8,056 nucleotides of DNA from an uncultured Chloroflexota bacterium (GTDB taxonomy: Bacteria; Chloroflexota; Limnocylindria; Limnocylindrales; Limnocylindraceae), in the NCBI GenBank assembly GCA_937864085.1, contig CALMIH010000126.1:1-8056 (forward strand), read 5' to 3'. Shown piece after piece: positions 4,993-8,056 of this stretch. The translations under genes and the position numbers were made by a program. How positions within the stretch are numbered: the first letter of the stretch is position 1; each line of letters opens with the position of its first letter. Under the pieces are notes generated by a model, which did not search any database, was not told where the DNA came from, and saw only the letters and a list, made by a program, of their open reading frames with translations.

Positions 4993-5958
4993 CGGTTGCA
5001 CCAGCGTCAAGACGCGCGCAGGATTTTTGATCGTGATCTGATCGATCGTCTTCTGGTCGACTCCCGCCGCGAGCAGTCGCGGCAAGAATGTCTTCTGCAG
5101 ATACGTGTATCCGCCACCACCATAAGAGAGCAGTTGTGAGTCGTGACAGACATCCTGGCTCAACATGATCTGCTTCTCATACCCTTCGTCAAGCAACATC
5201 TTCAGGAGTTCAATCACCTTCGGTTCGCCAGCGCGCTCGAGTGGCGTGAAGCTCATCCCCAGGAAGTCTGCCTCAAGCGTGGCGCCACGCTTCACAATTT
5301 CGCGCCAGTACTCAGCGCGTGGCCAAGAGTCGGTATGTCCGATCACCACACGCGCGGGATCGAGTCCTGCGTCTTCGAGAATCGCAAGTTGTGCAAGTCC
5401 CACCGCGCTCTGTGCCGCATGGGTGGTGACCGACGCGCCCGTACGCTGCGCGGCACGTGCTGCGGCGCGGAAGACGCGTTCTTCTTGTGCCGTCACCCAC
5501 GGCTTATCTGTGCCGATCTCGCCGATGATTCCCGGTCGCACGGGACCGTTCGGCCCAGGGACGCCGTCAATAAACTCGCGGACGATCTCGTCGGCAAGGT
5601 CGTCGGTGGTGCGCGTGTCGATGCGCGCCTCTGGCGGGTAGTAGGCGGTGCGGTACCAGCCGGACCCGCCGATGATGTGAAGCTTCGTCGCTTCAGCGAG
5701 GCGGGCGAGTCGGGAGAGGTCGCGGCCGATTCCGTCGAGCGTCAGGTCGACGAGTGCGCGCCCCCCTGCGGCGGCATAGGCGCCGAGCTCCTCAACGATC
5801 CGGGGCTCTTCGCCGATCAGTTCCCAGTAGTCCCAGCGCCCCTGGATATGCCAGAGGGTCACCTTGGTGTGCTCGTGGGGGAGGGTGAAGCCGAGGTCGC
5901 CTGGGGCGACCGGCCCGAGGACGCTCTGGATCTCCCCGGGAGCAGCACGCGTGGTCAC
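4984..5958 (-). CDS. Phosphotriesterase-family metal-dependent hydrolase
   Basis: 324 residues, amidohydrolase-superfamily (beta/alpha)8 barrel, the size of the phosphotriesterase (PTE/PHP) family. Metal ligands in order: HEH at 28-30 (His28, His30), Glu147 in IIGEIGT (144-150), His180 in VTTH (177-180), His208 in IGHTD (206-210) and Asp269 in LSQD (266-269). Glu at the bridging position, in place of the carboxylated Lys of true phosphotriesterases, is the arrangement of the E. coli PHP/YhfV group, with which the IGEIGT-TxQEERVF region also agrees. The substrate is unknown; relatives include lactonases and phosphotriesterases, and here a lactone, ester or amide hydrolase is possible. The C-terminal SYGGGGYTYLQKTFLPRL (278-295) is typical. 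It starts with GTG, preceded by TAGGAT 6 nt upstream, so it is probably leaderless. It is divergent from the transporter operon. Confidence 0.9.
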   Translation of the reverse strand: MTTRAAPGEIQSVLGPVAPGDLGFTLPHEHTKVTLWHIQGRWDYWELIGEEPRIVEELGAYAAAGGRALVDLTLDGIGRDLSRLARLAEATKLHIIGGSGWYRTAYYPPEARIDTRTTDDLADEIVREFIDGVPGPNGPVRPGIIGEIGTDKPWVTAQEERVFRAAARAAQRTGASVTTHAAQSAVGLAQLAILEDAGLDPARVVIGHTDSWPRAEYWREIVKRGATLEADFLGMSFTPLERAGEPKVIELLKMLLDEGYEKQIMLSQDVCHDSQLLSYGGGGYTYLQKTFLPRLLAAGVDQKTIDQITIKNPARVLTLVQPSA

Positions 5959-5964
5959 GCCTGC

Positions 5965-6000
5965 ATCCTAGGGCAGCACGCTCCGCAACTGGGGGTTGCG
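5965..6000 (-). promoter_or_regulatory. Leaderless promoter of the hydrolase with a dyad over the -35 area
   Basis: On the minus strand TAGGAT (5970-5965) ends 6 nt before the GTG start at 5958, matching TANNNT spacing for a leaderless mRNA. The perfect inverted repeat CGCAAC-N5-GTTGCG (5984-6000) is centred about 34 nt upstream of the start, where a repressor would block the -35 region. No good -35 hexamer is visible. Confidence 0.45.
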
Positions 6001-6085
6001 CTGCACGCTCAGGGTGCGATGATCTGCGCACGGTGCACGGGCGCCCGCAGGGTGCTCGGGCCGGAATGAATAAGAGGTGCACACG
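6001..6085 (+). promoter_or_regulatory. Promoter and leader of the ABC transporter operon
   Basis: Shared divergent region between the hydrolase and the binding-protein gene. A weak TTGCGC (5996-6001), 16-nt spacer and GATGAT (6018-6023) is the best promoter candidate and overlaps the dyad at 5984-6000. A second dyad, GTGCG-N8-CGCAC (6014-6031), covers that -10. The Shine-Dalgarno AAGAGGTG (6072-6079) lies 6 nt before the ATG at 6086 and overlaps the upstream GTG at 6077, which argues against starting at the GTG. Confidence 0.3.
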
Positions 6086-7009
6086 ATGCGAATCAAGTCA
6101 GCACTCCTCGCGCTGATCGCTGGGGCCGCCATTGTGGCTGGCGCTTGCGGTGGCGCAACTGAGCCTGTGGCGAGCGGCGAGGCCCGCTTCCCTGAAGGCT
6201 CCTACTGCGCGGAGGCTCTCGCTCTCGGCGAAGACGTCACCGGCACCCTGCTCTGGAAGGTTTGCGACGCTGGCAAGATTGTCATGGCGACGGACCCTGC
6301 CTATCCACCGTATTCATCGATCGACGCGAGTGGTGAGTACGTCGGTTTCGACTCCGACACCTCACGCGAAGTCGCGAAGCGACTCGGCGTTGAGGTTGAG
6401 TGGGCAACTCCAGACTGGTCTGCAATCACCGCCGGCAACTGGGGCGGTCGATGGGACATCTCCATTGGCTCCATGACCCAGACGGAAGAGCGCGCACTTG
6501 TTGTGGACTTTGTTGACCCGTACTTCTACGAGTCGGGCTACCTGCTCGTGCCAACGGACTCAGCGGCACTGACCGTTGCAGACCTTGCGGGGGCGACGAT
6601 CTGCGCCGGCGAGAGCACGACGCACAGCACGTGGATTGAGGGCGGGTTCGCTGACAGCAGCGTGGTCGTCCAGTACAACGCACAACCAGAGGGCGCCAAG
6701 TTGAAGACGTACCCAACCGACTTCAACTGCATTGAGGCCTACCTTGCTGGTCGAACGAACGACTGGGACGCCATGGCACAGAGCCGTGAGTTCATTGAGA
6801 ACGCCATTGCAGAGTCGGACGGGAAGCTGCGCTTCTTGAACGAAGATGCAAACTTTGCGGGACAGATCTCGTTCGCGCTTGACAAGAGCGGTCCGTCGAC
6901 GAAGTCAATGCTGAACGCGTTGAACGCGATCGTTGCAGAGATGCATGAGGACGGCACACTCTCTGGCTTCGCGATGACGCACGTCGGTCGCGACATCAGC
7001 AAGCCGTAA
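6086..7009 (+). CDS. Amino acid ABC transporter substrate-binding lipoprotein (SBP_bac_3)
   Basis: 307 residues from the ATG at 6086. Residues 1-20 are a lipoprotein-type signal peptide (basic MRIK, then ALLALIAGAAIVAGA), with the lipidated Cys21 in VAGAC. The mature domain is a family 3 periplasmic-type binding protein: ATDPAYPPYSSID (68-80), GEYVGFDSD (83-91), WDISIGSMTQTEERA (123-137) and VDFVDPYF (140-147) are the standard elements around the ligand site for polar amino acids. Four further cysteines (41, 60, 173, 215) occur in the mature part and may form disulfides. It is the first gene of an operon with a HEQRo-type permease and an ATPase, separated from them by two hairpins. The ligand is probably a polar or charged amino acid, but which one cannot be read from the sequence. 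The protein acts on the outer face of the membrane. Confidence 0.93.
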   Translation: MRIKSALLALIAGAAIVAGACGGATEPVASGEARFPEGSYCAEALALGEDVTGTLLWKVCDAGKIVMATDPAYPPYSSIDASGEYVGFDSDTSREVAKRLGVEVEWATPDWSAITAGNWGGRWDISIGSMTQTEERALVVDFVDPYFYESGYLLVPTDSAALTVADLAGATICAGESTTHSTWIEGGFADSSVVVQYNAQPEGAKLKTYPTDFNCIEAYLAGRTNDWDAMAQSREFIENAIAESDGKLRFLNEDANFAGQISFALDKSGPSTKSMLNALNAIVAEMHEDGTLSGFAMTHVGRDISKP

Positions 7010-7017
7010 GGCTTAAC

Positions 7018-7034
7018 TCGGCGCGCGGCGCCGA
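7018..7034 (+). terminator. First hairpin after the binding-protein gene
   Basis: TCGGCGC-GCG-GCGCCGA: a perfect 7-bp stem with a 3-nt loop, 8 nt after the stop codon. No T-tract follows. Together with the next hairpin it is likely to protect the 3' end of the binding-protein mRNA. Confidence 0.4.
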
Positions 7035-7043
7035 ATACGCACT

Positions 7044-7075
7044 GGGGGAGTCGCAGGGAAACCTGCGGCTCCCCC
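7044..7075 (+). terminator. Long GC-rich hairpin between binding protein and permease
   Basis: A 14-bp stem (7044-7057 pairing with 7062-7075, only one G-T pair) capped by a GAAA tetraloop (7058-7061). It is very stable but has no T-tract. In binding-protein-dependent transporter operons such a structure commonly causes partial termination or 3' protection, giving more binding protein than permease. That role is inferred. Confidence 0.6.
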
Positions 7076-7114
7076 GAACACATCAAGGGTACATATTTGA
7101 TTTCAGACATCTAG

Positions 7115-7121
7115 AAGGAGG
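7115..7121 (+). promoter_or_regulatory. Strong Shine-Dalgarno of the permease
   Basis: AAGGAGG lies 5 nt before the GTG at 7127 and decides this non-ATG start; no other in-frame start is near. Confidence 0.75.
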
Positions 7122-7126
7122 CGCTA

Positions 7127-7939
7127 GTGGAGCATGATGCACGGACACTCGCGCAGGCGGTAGCCGCCGACGAAGCGCGACGCGCCTCCCGCTGGCAAAT
7201 GCGTTTCCGACTCGGCTGGGGCTTCCTGATTGCCCTCCTGGCCGCGTTCATGGTTATCTCCCTCAATGTAGAGATTGACTTTATTGCTCGAGCCACGCCG
7301 TTCATCCTGGAGGGGATCTGGATCACCCTGATCGTCTCGGCGGCGTCGATTGTTCTTGCAACCTTCCTCGCCGCGGTTGGAGCGCTCGGGCGACTCTCAT
7401 CAAATGCCATCGTCAATGCGCTCGCCTCGTTCTATGTGAGCTTCTTCCGCGGGACCCCGCTCCTCCTGCAGCTGCTCGTCTGGTACTTGGCGCTGCCGCA
7501 GGTTGGGATCATCCTTGACCCAATCTTCTGCGCCATCGGCGCGCTCGGCATGAACTACGGCGCCTATATGACGGAGATCTTCCGCGCCGGCATTCAGGCG
7601 GTCCCGCTCGGCCAGCGTGAGGCGGCGGCGGCGCTCGGCATGTCCTCACGAACCTCCTTCCTGCGCATTGTCGCCCCACAGGCGTTCCGGATTATCGTGC
7701 CCGCAATCGGCAATGACTTCGTTGCGATGTTGAAGGACTCCGCGCTCGCCTCCACCGTGGCGCTCCAGGAGATCGTCTGGCGCGCACGTAATGTTGGTCA
7801 GAAGGAGTTCAAGACGCTGCAGACCTTCATGATCGCCGCGATGATCTACTGGGCGCTGACGATCATCTTCAGCACCGTCCAGAATCGCATTGAGAAGCGA
7901 CTCGCCGCCGGCGATCGCAATAAGGAGAGCAAGGGATGA
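7127..7939 (+). CDS. Polar amino acid ABC transporter permease (HEQRo family)
   Basis: 270 residues, an inner-membrane permease of the His/Glu/Gln/Arg/opine family. Residues 1-28 are a charged cytoplasmic N-terminus, followed by hydrophobic segments near 31-48, 64-86, 94-104, 112-130, 186-201 and 233-250. FFRGTPLLLQLLVWY (106-120) is the diagnostic HEQRo motif. The EAA loop that docks the ATPase is at 165-184 (EAAAALGMSS, then IVAP), with Glu165, Ala166, Ala167 and Gly171 conserved. It probably forms a homodimer unless a second permease lies beyond the window. It starts with GTG after AAGGAGG. Its TGA stop overlaps the ATG of the ATPase gene (ATGA), indicating translational coupling. Confidence 0.94.
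   Translation: MEHDARTLAQAVAADEARRASRWQMRFRLGWGFLIALLAAFMVISLNVEIDFIARATPFILEGIWITLIVSAASIVLATFLAAVGALGRLSSNAIVNALASFYVSFFRGTPLLLQLLVWYLALPQVGIILDPIFCAIGALGMNYGAYMTEIFRAGIQAVPLGQREAAAALGMSSRTSFLRIVAPQAFRIIVPAIGNDFVAMLKDSALASTVALQEIVWRARNVGQKEFKTLQTFMIAAMIYWALTIIFSTVQNRIEKRLAAGDRNKESKG
7922..7927 (+). promoter_or_regulatory. Shine-Dalgarno of the ATPase gene
   Basis: AAGGAG, inside the permease coding end, 8 nt before the overlapping ATG at 7936. It supports that ATG as the start. Confidence 0.6.
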
Positions 7940-8056
7940 GTGCCAACGTGAACACTCAGCGCACACACGTGCATCAGATCCACCCCGCAGAGAAGCCAGG
8001 CGTGCTGGTGAAGGCGGGCGCTGAGCCGGTGCTCAAGGCAACGAGCATGGCGAAGT
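7936..8056 (+). CDS. ABC transporter ATPase, N-terminal fragment (cut by the window edge)
   Basis: Forty codons are visible from the ATG at 7936, which overlaps the permease stop by ATGA and has AAGGAG 8 nt upstream. Residues 30-40 (EPVLKATSMAK) match the first strand of a nucleotide-binding domain, as in GlnQ/HisP-type proteins. The preceding 29 residues, rich in His, Thr, Gln and Lys, are an unusual hydrophilic extension for that family. Walker A and other ATPase motifs lie beyond the edge, so the identification rests on the first strand and on the operon (binding protein, permease, then ATPase). Confidence 0.75.
   Translation, partial: MSANVNTQRTHVHQIHPAEKPGVLVKAGAEPVLKATSMAK

Noticed and set aside
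5143..6069. 308-codon plus-strand frame
   Set aside because: It is a shadow of the hydrolase, which has all metal ligands in order on the other strand.

Overview
The window looks like a chromosomal segment of a GC-rich actinobacterium or a close relative. The best clue is the SerC, whose layout and motifs are those of the actinobacterial/mycobacterial branch, with FGSGPSR near the N-terminus, YYFSPQK at the active site and EQIDWL further on. Several genes also begin directly downstream of a TANNNT -10 element with no room for a ribosome binding site, which is the leaderless arrangement common in actinobacteria. Genus cannot be set from the sequence alone. A freshwater or soil actinobacterium is a guess.

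Layout. Positions 1-715 (minus strand) hold the N-terminal part of a secreted protein made of 16-residue repeats; the gene runs off the left edge. Its 5' region (716-816) has a strong Shine-Dalgarno, a leader hairpin and a tandem 11-bp repeat. Positions 817-1026 contain no gene but several inverted repeats, some mutually exclusive. Two tRNA genes follow, Pro(CGG) and Arg(TCG). Next come four tightly packed plus-strand genes: serC, ybaK, an unusual DoxX-Rieske fusion and an EamA-type exporter. A minus-strand phosphotriesterase-family hydrolase converges on the exporter, with only 4 bp between the two genes and a small hairpin over both stop codons. Divergent from the hydrolase is a polar amino acid ABC transporter operon: lipoprotein binding protein, permease, then the first 40 codons of an ATPase cut by the right edge.

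How the genes work together. serC makes phosphoserine. YbaK probably edits misacylated tRNA, and a tRNA-Pro, its usual substrate, lies just upstream. The DoxX-Rieske protein is probably a membrane redox protein with its iron-sulfur domain outside the membrane. The transporter genes act as one uptake system, and two stable hairpins after the binding-protein gene may set its higher expression. The hydrolase and the transporter share a 127-bp divergent promoter region containing a dyad, so they may be co-regulated.

The most interesting items are the 48-bp-repeat secreted protein, the DoxX-Rieske fusion with a twin-arginine pair before its last membrane segment, the recurrent leaderless promoters, and the structured region ahead of the tRNAs.
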